Below, one piece after another: positions 21,816 to 32,674 of a stretch of 64,000 nucleotides of DNA. The notes beneath the pieces were generated by a model. It did not search any database and was not told the origin of the DNA. It saw only the letters and a list, made by a program, of their open reading frames with translations. The DNA comes from Berberis thunbergii (taxonomy: Eukaryota; Streptophyta; Magnoliopsida; Ranunculales; Berberidaceae), in assembly GCA_003290165.1 (NCBI GenBank), contig QNQO01000541.1, positions 496,001 to 560,000 on the forward strand, given 5' to 3'. The translations under genes and the position numbers were made by a program. Numbering within the stretch: position 1 is the first letter of the stretch; each line of letters starts with the position of its first letter.

Positions 21816-22337
21816 TCGACAAGACCAAATAAAGAAAAACTTCAGATGGTCAACAAACGAGCGTGAAAACAGGGGTACAGAAAAGTGTAAAGTACAAGTA
21901 ACATGGTTGATGTAAATTTATATTGAGTTAACATGGTGGGTTCAAAGGGATGTAGCTCAAACTCGGAACTCTCTCACATCAAAAAAACAACCCAAAACAA
22001 ATTACGATTACGAAGAAATATCGTACAAGTCAGAAAGCGATGGAATCAACAAAAGGCACACACAAGAATGTAAAAAAGAAATTTTTTGTCATTGGTAAAA
22101 CTACTGTGTTACAGAGGAAGAAGATAAAATAGTTGGAGAAGAAACAATAGAGGCGATCACAACATCGCCAGCAGGAACACTCGATGGAAGGGGGCAACTG
22201 CGTAGTAGAAAGAGATGAAGTTTTCTCATTGGCAACCATAATAGATGATGGAGTGAGATAGGAAGGAGGGGGAATGATGGTTTTTCATCCGCCAAGTCAC
22301 TCAAGGGATCCAGAATACCCTCCACACCATCTTCATC

Positions 22338-24586
22338 CTAGAAGACTTGGCTGACCAAACAACGATACGGGGACAAATCAACGCTAAGCCCTTCAATATA
22401 GTTGAGAAGTTCTACTTGTCTGTCAACAGTTCCCTTCCAATCCTCCGCCTCCGCAATCCTCAGCCTGTCTTTTGTTGCAGCAAGCTCATTCTTAGTCAAA
22501 ATAAGTTGCCCTTCAATGGTGGCAAACACGGCTGAAATATCAAACTTAACTTCGGCAAGCGCTGCTGTTAACTGCCATACCCGCTCCTCAACGATCTGGC
22601 GGTTGATGGATTGCTCAATAGCTGAACGCATGGCCTCATCTTGACCAACTTTCTCAATGGATAACTCCTTCTTCACCTCGTCCAACCGAGTACGGATTCC
22701 ATTCAGCTCAACTATCAAAAATTCAAGCTTAGCTGCGGACTTATCTCGCTAGCCACCACCTCCGTCAAAGAAGCCCGAGAACCCCAACCTGCCCTCTCTT
22801 GCTCCGTGCATTGCGCTTTCAGCATGTCCAACTGACAAAGAACATTAGAAAATACCAATGATTGCGCAACCATCTTCCTATCAAGAGCAGCCACCTGTCT
22901 ACGACTAGCCTGATAATTTTGATCCCTTCACCCTAGCATAAGTGAAGTGATTCATCCAATCCATTATTTGCTTGAGGTCATAGTCAAGATGACTGCTAGG
23001 TTCCCATACAGGCATCGAAGGCCTCTCCACTAACCGTTTATGCCATTCGTTGATAAACTTACATGCATTAGCATGAACGTCAATTTCAGTAAACCAACAA
23101 AACTTTCCATCCTACTTAATGCAAATATCTTCTAGGTTGGGCTCCTTCCAACCAATCCGTGGACGAAAACTAGAGGATCAGGAAGCACAGAAGACCCACC
23201 CCAACGTCTGGAAGAATGGTCGGAATAGCGATGACAACAGAAAAACCACTCTTGCCTTCTCGACGTGAAGTAGTAATGGCGGGACTAGGACAAGCAATAA
23301 TAGCAGCAGTAACGGAAGTAAGACAAACAGGAGAAGAAACTAAGAACTCTGTTGCATCATCAACAGGAATGTAAAAATATCGAGGAGAAACAACCTTAGA
23401 ATTTTGACCATGATCAACAACCTCTTTAGACTGCTCCCTCACAAGCTGGAGCATCTTGTGGTCAAAAGCTTGAGGGCCCTCATCAGACCACTCCACAACG
23501 TCGGGCATGCCATAAGTCAAAAGGCGCCTTTTTTCATTGTCATCAAACTGACGAGTTATTTCCTTTTTGCTTCTCTCAATCGCCAAATTCATCTCCTTGA
23601 CTTCCTTGAGGGATAAGCGATCCTTCTTCTTGCCCCTTTTATCAAAAAAATTGGAATGAGGAGCAGTCCGAGTAGTGCCACGAGTGGAACTGAAAAGTCA
23701 TTTCTTCTTGGGAACACGACTAACAATTGATTCGTCAGGCAAGCAGGCCTCGAAAGATTCTTCTTCCTGGAAGTCAGGCCAGCAACACCAATGCTAACAG
23801 AAGCATTGAGATATGTAACATCCATACTCGAGCTCACTTTCCCATCAATGCTAGCATTACTAACACCAGCAGGAACAGTGTGTGAAATGATATCCTCAAC
23901 TAAGGATTCAATGAGCAAAGCTCATTCCGCCTCATTCATAGTATACATGCCACTATGCACAATAATGTCTTCAAAGAGGAATGCCTCCACAACAACCACA
24001 TGAAGCTTTAATAAATAGTCACTTATCGTCTGCTCATCCACAGTTAACTATAGATCCCTCCGTTTGTTAGGAACTCGTAACGACTGCACAATTCGAAGAC
24101 CTCGAAAGTTGAAATAGCTGGAGTTGACAGAAGCATAACCCAAAACCTCGACCAGTCTCTGATGTCATCGTTGAGCTTTCCGAAACAGACAGGAAAACGA
24201 AGGAAACAAATATTCTTGGTCACTACCAGACCAACCACCGAGTGTAAAACCATAACAGTCAAAGGAATACCTGTAAAGACGACTCTCGCATAAGTAGAAA
24301 CCTTAACCCTTCAACCATTAGGACCCATCTGAGTAGGGGGAATGCCCATAAAGTCTAAGTATTCCCAAAATATCTTTGGGACTGGGAATCGAAGTCCAGA
24401 CTGGAACATGCACGGGTCGAGTGCAATATAACCAGCCCTTGGATGACAAGGACTATCATTCTGCCTAGGCAGAATTATCTCAAGGTCGGATGGCAGAGAG
24501 TAGTCGGAACGACCACTGTCAAACATCGCCTGAGAAGCCTTATTGAGCGAAAAAGTAAGCGTTACAAGTAGCAATTGCTTCGCCAT
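22338..24586 (-). pseudogene. Antisense ORF of gypsy element (Transposase_28-like, 'putative gypsy type transposon')
   Basis: Several open segments separated by stops and shifts. The N-terminal part (24586-24311) has YSLPSDLEIILPRQND, then GYIALDPCMFQSGLRFPVPK and FWEYLDFMGIPPTQMGPNG. This pattern is shared with the antisense ORFs at 43467 and about 27830. A middle part (24262-24044, 23918-23170) is polar with basic clusters. The C-terminal segment (22718-22338) is a predicted coiled coil (ELNGIRTRLDEVKKELSIEK). Genes like this are annotated as plant transposon proteins, and antisense ORFs near the 3' LTR are known for the Tat lineage of gypsy elements. Function unknown. Confidence 0.72.
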
Positions 24587-24936
24587 CTAGTATATTACCA
24601 ACATATATCATGAAAAGAGTAAAAGAACAAGGAAAACAAAAAAGAGAAAAAATAAGCCCTACTAGCAAAGATAGCGTAAAGAGAGCAACAAATCAATCAT
24701 ACCTCCTTTTATAGAGCCAAGCAACGAATAGACTACTCATAGGACGACGTGCAAGATATGATGGCTACACAAAATCCCAAAATACTCGCGGAGTCAAACA
24801 GATAAATGGGAGATCGAAACATCAACCCACCAAAAGCTGTTGAAAGCGTTAAATGCGAGACAATGATGACATAAAAAATCCAACAGACATTGAGTTAGTG
24901 ACCACGTTAGCATACCCACTAACTAGGGGGAGTAGC

Positions 24937-25461
24937 TGATGATACATCAAATAAGACTGATGTCATAGTTGTACACATGGCAGAGATCATCCATCACTAG
25001 GATCAAGTATCCTAAAACCAGACCAATTCATAAAGCCCAAAAAAAGCCAATCCAATCATAAAAGCCCAAGTCGGGCCCTCCAGAATAAACCATACTTAAA
25101 GGTCCAAATCCAGGCCCGATAAAGTTCTCCCTTAAAGAAGAGGAACTTTACAGAGAAAAAGAGTCATGGAGGAGTTACGCCTCCAAGGAAGTATTTTCAT
25201 AAAGGAGATCGTTACAGAGAACGTCTCCTCTCGTTGCGCCACACATGCTTAAGTCACGCAAGGAATCATTATATAAGGTAAAGGGAATATCCAATGAATG
25301 TATTCAATTTTAACTGAGTTCTGTCCAGATTTATCTCCATCTCCAACTGAGTTACTGACTTAAGCATCAGAGTGTCTTCAACCACCAAAAAGGTAGTCTT
25401 TAGCAATCTAACATTTGTTTTGCAGGTCACACTTAAAGGAGAACAAATTTTGGACGCATCA
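24937..25461 (+). repeat. Gypsy 3' LTR
   Basis: 525 bases, TGATGATACATC...GACGCATCA, with short inverted ends TGATG/CATCA. It has a polypurine tract just upstream and a TATA-like ATTATATAAGG near 25270. It is followed directly by an (ATT)n run (25462-25485). Related LTR pieces are at 17925-18014 and 18623-19158. Confidence 0.85.
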
Positions 25462-26016
25462 ATTATTATTATTATTATTATTATTGCCCGTTATAGCTCA
25501 CTGCAATGATCAGTAATAGTTAATTGTTGTTATTGCTAGTCTCCTCAACTTCAGTTGTCACTAGCTAAAAATATTTTGGCAGCTTTGATGTATTCCCAAT
25601 TATATATAGCTGAATCTCTTATCTGTTTTACAAATATTAATCTTCGTAAGAAACCAACAACTTGAGTATTATTGATGTAAACTAATTTTCTTGATTTTTT
25701 GTCATTTCAAATTTTGGAGCTATTAACGATATTAGTTATGAGTCAAGCACTGTGATCATTTTATTGTTGAAATCATGCCCAAAAAATAAAATATAAAACA
25801 AGTTTGTGATAATTTGCCTCTATTAGATGTGTTTTGAAAAGTGTAAATTTACGAAAATCATCAACTTATATAGCCTAACACAAACAGATCCAATGATTAT
25901 TGAAGTCATGCGGTTTGCAGTGTTGAATAACAAACTGATGACTTTGTATTTCATAAAATTTGACAATTCAAATTTTAAGGCTATTAATGAGCGATTTAAT
26001 AGGTAAGAACTTTGAT
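25462..26016. other. AT-rich gap with (ATT)n
   Basis: Begins with an ATT microsatellite abutting the LTR end. The rest is AT-rich with no gene or repeat structure that I can identify. Confidence 0.6.
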
Positions 26017-26024
26017 CTACTTAG

Positions 26025-26774
26025 CAGGAGTGAGCATTTCATCCCATCCCTCTCGATTTTTTTTGGTCCTTTTGCGATTGACTTAACCCATCCTGATCTC
26101 GGTCCCATCCTGTCTCGATATAGAATGGGATGGGATCGGGATGACGATTTTCAATCCCTCCCATCCCGATCCCGATCCCATCCCGTCTCGATATAGAATG
26201 GGATGGGATCAGGATGACGATTTTCAATCCTGCCCATCACGTCCCGTCCCATCCGAAACTTATTTATTTAATATTTATTATTAAAAAATTTAATCAAACT
26301 ACTCTTCTAAAGGAAAGTTTAGAATGTGGAACTCTTTATTTCGATAGAAAACTTAATTACTTGATTTGGTGCTCTTTATTTTAGTTTAAATATTTTAGGT
26401 CAATTAGAGCCCATTAAAATTTATGTTTTTTCACATTTTAGATTGGTTATAAGACAACTATTCTTATATCACATAGAGGGTGCTTAACATACAAAATTAT
26501 AAGTTCATTGGACCATAAATTTTATATGACATTAAATATTGTTATAATGAAAGTTATATATACATAAATTAAACATTATTGGTGTGTGAGCAATGTGAGA
26601 TGAAATTTTTTGTTATTCTTCATTGGAATACTATTTAATATATGTTCATCCCATCCCAAACCCATTTGGGATGGGACGAAGTTGGGATGAGGTCGATCCC
26701 GTCCCGATCCCAAACAAACGGGATGAAATAGGGATGAGGTCTATTCCGTTCATCTCGTGTTGTGCTCACCCCTA
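26025..26774. mobile_element. Non-autonomous hAT-type element
   Basis: 750 bases flanked by a perfect 8-bp direct repeat CTACTTAG (26017-26024 and 26775-26782). The termini are CAGGAGTGAGCA and, at the right end on the complementary strand, TAGGGGTGAGCAC. Next to each end are arrays of GATGGGATGGGATCGGGATG or its complement. The centre is AT-rich and non-coding. The 8-bp duplication and TAGGGGTG termini are typical of hAT elements. A second member is at 43588-44183. Confidence 0.92.
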
Positions 26775-26828
26775 CTACTTAGAACTTAAATCATCCCCCT
26801 CCCCATTCACACAAAAAAATAAAATAAT

Positions 26829-27514
26829 TGATGCAGTCAATTTTCGCTCTCTGCTTTGACCTTGACCTACAAACCTGCTAACCTTCACAAGTAACGCATG
26901 TGAGCCATGGACCACCATTGTGGTGGCCAACGACACTTTGATGCTAAAGCCAAAGAGGGATCTGAAGAAGGCGTAATGCTGTAATTAGGGAATTTGTAGC
27001 GTACCTTAGCTTACCAACCTCGTGTCTTATTTATAGTGTTGCAGTCTTGGTTCGACCAGGCTATCGATAAAATAGTTTAGGAAAGGAGATCTTCGTGAAA
27101 ATCTTTCTCTAATTAGGAGTTGTGTTGTGAAGGGGAGTTTCCTTGTTAGCTTTGTGCTCCAAGATAAGCGAAAGATAGTTTCCAATAAGAGAGTGGTCCA
27201 TAGATAAAAAGTCTCCTTGGGTGACATATACTATGGTATTTGCTTCCTAGTTAGAAGCAAAGTGTTGTTGTCTTGCCTGTCCAAAGTTGATCATCGAGAT
27301 ACTTGCCTTAGTAGGGCATATGAGTATTGAGGATATCTGTGAGACGCTTGGGCTTAGCAAGTTGTAATGATTTCGGGTCCATCTAGTGGACTGCATTGTG
27401 CGGGATTGGAACTCGGGCTGGATTAGCGTCAGGCTGACGCTTGGGCTTACTATTTCTCGAGATCATCATGACACTTGTACAGTGTAGAAGAGTGATCATT
27501 TTGGTGCATCATCA
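26829..27514 (-). repeat. 3' LTR of minus-strand gypsy element
   Basis: 686 bases. It matches 31898-32588 along its whole length with many substitutions and small indels. A polypurine tract CTCTAGGGGAGTAGT (minus strand) precedes it at 27529-27515. A promoter-like CACTATAAATAAGACAC lies near 27030 on the minus strand. Confidence 0.9.
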
Positions 27515-27819
27515 ACTACTCCCCTAGAGTTAATAGGTCATCTAGTCGATCCACTGAATCTCTGAAAATCAATTGTACCATCGTGATGGTTGAACCCGAA
27601 ACATTTTCTCGAGCGGCGCATAACATTAATGGATACACGACTACTCAAGGAGAAAAAGTATGGTTTATATTATCTATAAATAGTCACTTCGAAAAGGATC
27701 TCTCTTGTTTCTTTCTCCATTTTTTTTTTGCGATTGTGCATCTCTAGTACTCAATTTGTACTCTCTATCAATGGCACATAATGTTTAACTTACTTCCAAG
27801 CGGTTGTTGTCTTTTACTT

Positions 27820-28760
27820 GCCTCAAGTTTTTCAAAAATAGACTGGTTGACGAAACTAAGTTAATCAGGCTTCGAAGCCTGTATCCTATTCCAGAGGATT
27901 TGGATATCATTCTTGCGCTCGTGGCTAAGGCTCCATCTTCACCCCTCAGGGGTACATAGGGTTGCACTGGGGCATGTTTGAATCTGGGCTATGGTTCTCA
28001 ATGCCAGATGATGTTTGGCGCCTCTTCTTCTTTCTTCACATGCCTCTCAATTGGTTCCGAGCAAGTTCAAGATTTTGATTGTGATCCTCATCCGGGCGCA
28101 CAATGTTGTCCTTCGTCTAACCTGGTGATAGTTCATCATCTAACGGCCGCTCAGTTGGATTATAGGGGCTTTTGCATACTGAATAACCTCGCTTGCTTGC
28201 ATTCCGTAGCGGATGATGTTGAACCCTGGATGAAGTATTGGTTTCTGGCTTTAGTGAATTTCTCATACTTCAGGTTCAGAGGTCGTCAAGTCCACAGATA
28301 CTTCTAATTTGACCTCAGTAAGTTTCTTTGTTGCTATCTCATATTCTCGTTCCCGGATGTAATGCTGATTTGAATCGTCGTTTATTTTTTCAGGGAAGTT
28401 CGCGATGCTGATTCTCACTGAGGAGGAAAAACGGATAGAAAGGTTGTTCATCAAACTCTCATTGATGTCTGTTAAGGAGGTCATAATATCATACGAAACG
28501 AATTGCTACAGAGCTCCCATGGCGTTATTGTTGTGCAAGGTTCACCGCCTAAAGAGGTCGTCAACCATCGTTCGAGGAAATGGAGCTTGGCCTTGCCTAG
28601 TCCAACTAGGTTGGCAGAACTAGAGACAAGCGTGCCTCCTATTGTTGTTCTGAAAGGGAGGCAACCTTCTATCCATTTGATTTCTTTTTTCGAGCCTTTG
28701 TCCTTGCAAAATAACGTGGCGGCTATTGCGAAGCACGAATTACCTTTTTCTGCCCAATAG
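27820..28760 (+). pseudogene. Antisense ORF of the minus-strand gypsy element
   Basis: Plus-strand, broken by frameshifts. It starts around RLRSLYPIPEDLDIILALVA (27850-27910), then in another frame WGMFESGLWFSMPDDVWRLF (about 27970-28030) and further polar sequence to about 28760. The GMFESGLWF pattern matches GMLQSGIHF of the ORF at 43467 and CMFQSGLRF of the ORF at 24586. It occupies the place where integrase would be expected downstream of RNase H. Function unknown. Confidence 0.65.
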
Positions 28761-28892
28761 GCCATTTCGAAGGATCGTTGGCTCTCGCTTGATGTTGTCG
28801 TCTCCCCTGTTGATGTGGATGGAGAGCACATTGGACCAGGGATAGACGTTGTGAGTCACCATGGGTCCGTAGTAGAGGATTGTGTTCTTGAG

Positions 28893-29087
28893 TCACATGA
28901 CCCCACTGAATTGCACCTTGATGCTCATGGCTAGCTTCAGGCCAGACAGGATGGCCTCATACTCGGCCTCGTTGTTCGAAGTGGGAAAGCCGAATCTGAT
29001 GGCTTTTTCGAGGGTGAAGCCACTTGAATAGTGGAGTATGATCTCAGCTCTGCTTGCTTTTTCTGTAGACGATCTGTCGTAATGCAA
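28893..29087 (-). pseudogene. RNase H domain of gypsy polyprotein
   Basis: Short open segment with HYDRSSTEKASRAEIILHYS, then FGFPTSNNEAEYEAILSGLK. The NNEAEYEA motif is typical of the additional (archaeal-type) RNase H carried by Tat-lineage gypsy elements. It would remove the RNA strand during reverse transcription. The sequence on either side (29100-29700) is degraded RNase H/connection sequence, for example the FSWDEECEQAFQ-like region near 29600-29570. Confidence 0.75.
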
Positions 29088-29744
29088 GGTTCATTCTTGA
29101 TTGTTTGAATCTGAGGTCTGGAGATGTGTCGTTCGTTCTTCCTCGCCAGTGAAATTGGCGATGAAGTATGTTAGTTCCTAGGCTTTGATGGCAGTTCTTG
29201 GATCATAGCTTATGTGAAACTGCCGAGTTCTACTAACCATTTCACCATCCCGCCGGATAACTCTGGTTTGTGTAGCACCGAGTGGAATGGGTGCTTGGTT
29301 AGAACTGTTATAGAGTGGGCCTGAAAGTAGGACTTCTATATTCTTGATGATACAACCAGTGCTAGGGCTAACTTCTCCAGGTTCAGGTAGTGTGCCTTCG
29401 CTTCCATGAAGGTTTTGCTAGCGTAGTATACTGACATCTGGATTCCCCGGTCATCTCATACGAGGGTTGAGCTAACGCATGCTTGGAAACAGACAAGTAT
29501 AAGTAGAGTGTTTCCCATGTCGCCAGTTTTGAGAGCAACTCTGGGATCCGCATGTGTGCTTTCAGGCTCTGAAAGGCTTGTTCGCACTCTTCGTCCCACG
29601 AGAATCATTTGCTTCTTCTTAGTATTTTAAAGAAATGAAGGCTTTTGTCAAACGATATAGATATAAAACTATTGAGTGTCGCCACCCTCCTAGTCAGGCT
29701 CTAAACGTCTCTAATGTTGGCGGGGGTTTCATGTCAAGAAGGGT

Positions 29745-30206
29745 CTAAATTTGTTTTGGATCAGCTTCTATTCCTCTCTTATTCACTATATAGCCTAGGA
29801 ATTTTTCAGACTCAACTCCGAACGTACAGCTCTGTGGGTTGAGTTTCATCCGGTATTTTCTGAGCCGTTTGAATGCTTCAGTGATGTCTCTTATGTGGTC
29901 GGGGCTGTAGAGGATCTTGATCAGCATATCGTCGATGTAGACCTCCATATTCCTATTGATTTATTCTTTAAACATTCGGTTTACCAGTCATTCATACGTA
30001 GCACCTACATTCTTCAAGCCGAACGACATCACCCTGTAACAATATACTCCTCTTTCAATTATGAAATAGGTATTATCTTGATATGAGAGGTGCATTAATA
30101 TTTGATTGTAGCCTGAGTAGGCGTCCACGAAGCTTAGTAGGTTGTGCCTTGATGTGGCGTCCACAATCTGATCAATGTGGGGAGCGGGAAGTTGTCCTTC
30201 GAGCAA
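29745..30206 (-). pseudogene. Reverse transcriptase domain of gypsy polyprotein
   Basis: Two segments in coding order. The first (30206-29988) contains LLSFVDAYSGYNQILMH and YCYRVMSFGLKNVGATYE, the fingers and palm motifs. The second (29948-29745) has the catalytic box VYIDDMLIK followed by RKYRMKLNPQSCTFGVESEK and FLGYIVNKRGIEADPKQI. All typical motifs of Ty3/gypsy reverse transcriptase are recognisable, but the frame is interrupted between the segments and on both sides. Confidence 0.85.
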
Positions 30207-30788
30207 GCTTTCTTCAGGTCCGTGTAATCTACAATATTATCCATTTCTCGTTTTTCTTTTTCACCAAAACCGTGTTTGCCAACCAGTCTGGGTATCGTGC
30301 TTCCTTGATCATGTTCGCGTTAAGTAACCATTACACCTCCTCATTTATGATCGCGTTTCTCTTGGGTGTCGCAGGCCTCTTTTTTCTGCCATATGGTTTT
30401 CCTTGTTGGGTCCACCTCTAGGCGATGAGTGGTTATTGACGGGTCGATTCCCACCATGTCTCGCATGGTTCAGGCAAATATGTCCTGGTTTTGTTGTAAC
30501 AGCTTTGTGAACTGTAACATCAGTTTTTTGCTCAAGCAGGAACCTATCTGGATAGCCCTGTTGAGGTATATCATGATGGTTTCTTCTTCCAGTTGGCTAG
30601 CATTGGGCCTACCTCAGAAGCTTACAATTGTTTCGTCTATAGGATATTTTGTTCTTTCTCGGATTCTCCGATGAGATTAAGAGACATATTGGATGCCAAA
30701 ACATCTGTTAACCGAGAGTCACTCGGTAGCAGTGTCGTCATGTACTGGCATTCTCTGGCGCCTGCCTGGTTGCCTTTTAACATACTGA

Positions 30789-31206
30789 CTATTGGTTTAT
30801 CGGATGCTTGATGCATCGGTGCAGAGTGGAGACCGTTGTTCCTATTTGGTGTATCCAGGTTCTCCCCAGGACAACATTATATGCTGAAGGTGAATCAATT
30901 ACTATGAACTCTTGAAACAGAGTTTTTTGAGTCGGCATCTCTCTTATTACAACTGTCAGTTGTACTTTTCCCATTGAAAAGCATTTTTTACCGCTAAAAT
31001 CGATCATCGAATGACTATCAAGGGTTAGTGCTTTTTCCTTTAGCTGCATGTTGTGGAATGTGCGGAGAAATATAACGTTCAATGAGAGATCTCTTTATTT
31101 CCCAACTTGCCGGGGAAATTGTTATTACCAGCGCGTCATTATGTGGGAGTTGGACGCTACAGAGGTCTTCGTTTGCAAAAACCAGTGGCATGGGGCAATC
31201 ATACAT
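30789..31206 (-). pseudogene. Gypsy retropepsin (protease) region
   Basis: Segments LCSVQLPHNDALVITI, then (31082-30789) NVIFLRTFHNMQLKEKAL, GKVQLTVVIRE and IDSPSAYNVVLGRTWIHQ. This is the usual plant gypsy aspartic protease layout. The catalytic D(S/T)G segment reads degenerately between the two frames near 31095. It lies between gag and reverse transcriptase. Confidence 0.75.
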
Positions 31207-31424
31207 TTGGGCGTGCGGTATTTGTTGCTCGCCACGTATCTCTTAGACCCTCATATTTTTTAGAGTTTTTTTCCTGGATATGTTTGATAGTTCAGACTCG
31301 GAATGGGCCCCATGAAGCACGTGTATTGCGGCTGTTGTTCTCCCCTTTCCTTTTTGTTGAGTGATTCCTCCCCGGGCTCGACTTTACTCCTGATTGTTTG
31401 TTTTTCCTCTAGGGCAATGCAACT

Positions 31425-31742
31425 CTATGTTTCCTTCACCAGGTCTGTCATGTTTACTGGTGGGTCCATAATTAGGCAGTTGTAGAACTTACATTTCCTC
31501 GAACCATCGATGAAGGCCGAGATGACTATTGTGTCCTTGCACACATTGACGAAAATTAAATCGACACTGAAGTGCGTTAGGTACGCCTTCAGTGTCTCGC
31601 CAAGCTTTTGTTTCACTGACTTGAGCGTCTTAATCATTAGCAAGATTTGTTGTATATAAAACGATCTTAGACTCGTTTCGGGGTTTGTCATTGCCGCTAT
31701 TGTTTCGAAAGCGTGAGCTTGTTGCCTGTGCGTTGATTGCAC
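31425..31742 (-). pseudogene. Gypsy gag fragment
   Basis: Contains LKSVKQKLGETLKAYLTHFS and SAFIDGSRKCKFYNCLIMD, the retrotransposon gag pattern (compare LRQKPSEMVREYVTHFNDEL and FSSGLRRGKFYDFLTLDH in the partner element at 34812-35153). The start and the end of gag are lost to stops. Confidence 0.8.
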
Positions 31743-31897
31743 AATTGAAAGTGGTGGAGTAGCACCAGTCTGAGTGTTTGACGTGTCCTCTTATTCTTCA
31801 TTGTTGCGTGATTTGGTGGTCACCATCTTCTCGTATTCGGAAGAGAGATGATGTTAGTGAAAGGTTAGGAACTTTGTCGTTCCTCACAGAGCCAAAC

Positions 31898-32587
31898 TGA
31901 TGCAGTCGATTTTTGCTCCCTGTTTTGACCTTGACCTACAAACTTGCTGAACTGCACAAGGAACGCACGTGAGCCACGAACTACCATTGTGGTGGCCGAT
32001 GGCACTCCGATGCTAAAGTCAGACATGGATTTGAGGAAGGCGTAATGTTGTAAACATGGAATTTGTAGCGTACCTTAGTTTACTAACCTCGTGTCTTATT
32101 TATGGTGTTAGAGTCATGATTCAACCAGGCCATTGATGGCGTAGTTTAAGGAAGGAAATCTTCATGGAGATCTTTATCTAATTAGGAGTTGTGTTGTGAA
32201 AGGGAGTTTCCCTGTTAGCTCTGTGCTCCTAGATACGCGGGAGATAGTTCATAATAAAATAGTAGTCCATAGATAGAAGTCTCCATGTGTGACATATACT
32301 ATGGTATTTGCTTCCTAGTTTGAAGCAAAGTGTTGTTGTATTACCTGTCTGAAGCTAATCATCCTCGAGATACTTGCCTTAGCAAGGCTTACAGGTATTG
32401 AGGATAGTTGTGAGACGTGTGGGTTTAGCAGGCTGTAATGATTTTGGGTCCATCTGGCGAACTGCATTGTGCGGGTTAGGAACCGCTTGGGCCGGACCAG
32501 CGTCGGGCGGACAGTTGGACCTACTATTTCTCAAGATCATCATGACACGCGTACGGTATAGAAGAGAGACCGTTTTGGTGTATCATC

Positions 32588-32588
<1 letters not shown>
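31898..32588 (-). repeat. 5' LTR of minus-strand gypsy element
   Basis: 691 bases, TGATG...CATCA ends. The minus-strand primer binding region TTTGGCTCTGTGAGGAACG follows at 31897-31879. It is homologous to 26829-27514 and, more distantly, to the LTRs of the plus-strand element at 32675 and 44313 (shared GGTGGCCGATGGCACTCCGA-type block). Confidence 0.9.

Positions 32589-32674
<86 letters not shown>
32589..32674. repeat. (AAT)n microsatellite between two gypsy elements
   Basis: Uninterrupted AAT repeat of about 85 bases. It separates the 5' LTRs of two head-to-head elements. Both elements have ATAAT target duplications, as expected if each inserted into this repeat. Confidence 0.95.

Larger units (their letters stand above)
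21830..25461 (+). mobile_element. Gypsy-derived element with antisense ORF and 3' LTR (no gag/pol)
   Basis: The right boundary is a plus-oriented 3' LTR (24937-25461) preceded by a polypurine tract AGGGGGAGTAGC. Leftward lies a degraded minus-strand ORF (24586-22338), antisense to the element. There is no gag, protease or reverse transcriptase on the plus strand. The likely left LTR is the fragment at 17925-18014, but the interval holds other insertions, so the left limit is uncertain. The layout matches the 3' half of the element at 32675-44982, suggesting a large non-autonomous derivative of the same lineage. Confidence 0.7.
26829..32588 (-). mobile_element. Ty3/gypsy (Tat-like) retrotransposon with RT and RNase H, minus strand
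   Basis: Complete outline with both LTRs (5' LTR 32588-31898, 3' LTR 27514-26829), inverted ends TGATG/CATCA and a 5-bp target duplication ATAAT on both sides (26824-26828 and 32589-32593). Internal order on the minus strand is gag, protease, RT and RNase H; no integrase was found. A plus-strand ORF lies antisense near the 3' LTR. All reading frames are interrupted, so it is a dead copy. It pairs head to head with the element at 32675-44982, whose LTRs are related. Confidence 0.9.

Noticed and set aside
22338..24586. Transposase_28-type ORF read as a DNA transposon gene
   Set aside because: All three copies lie antisense inside LTR-flanked gypsy elements with polypurine tracts and 5-bp duplications, so they belong to retrotransposons.
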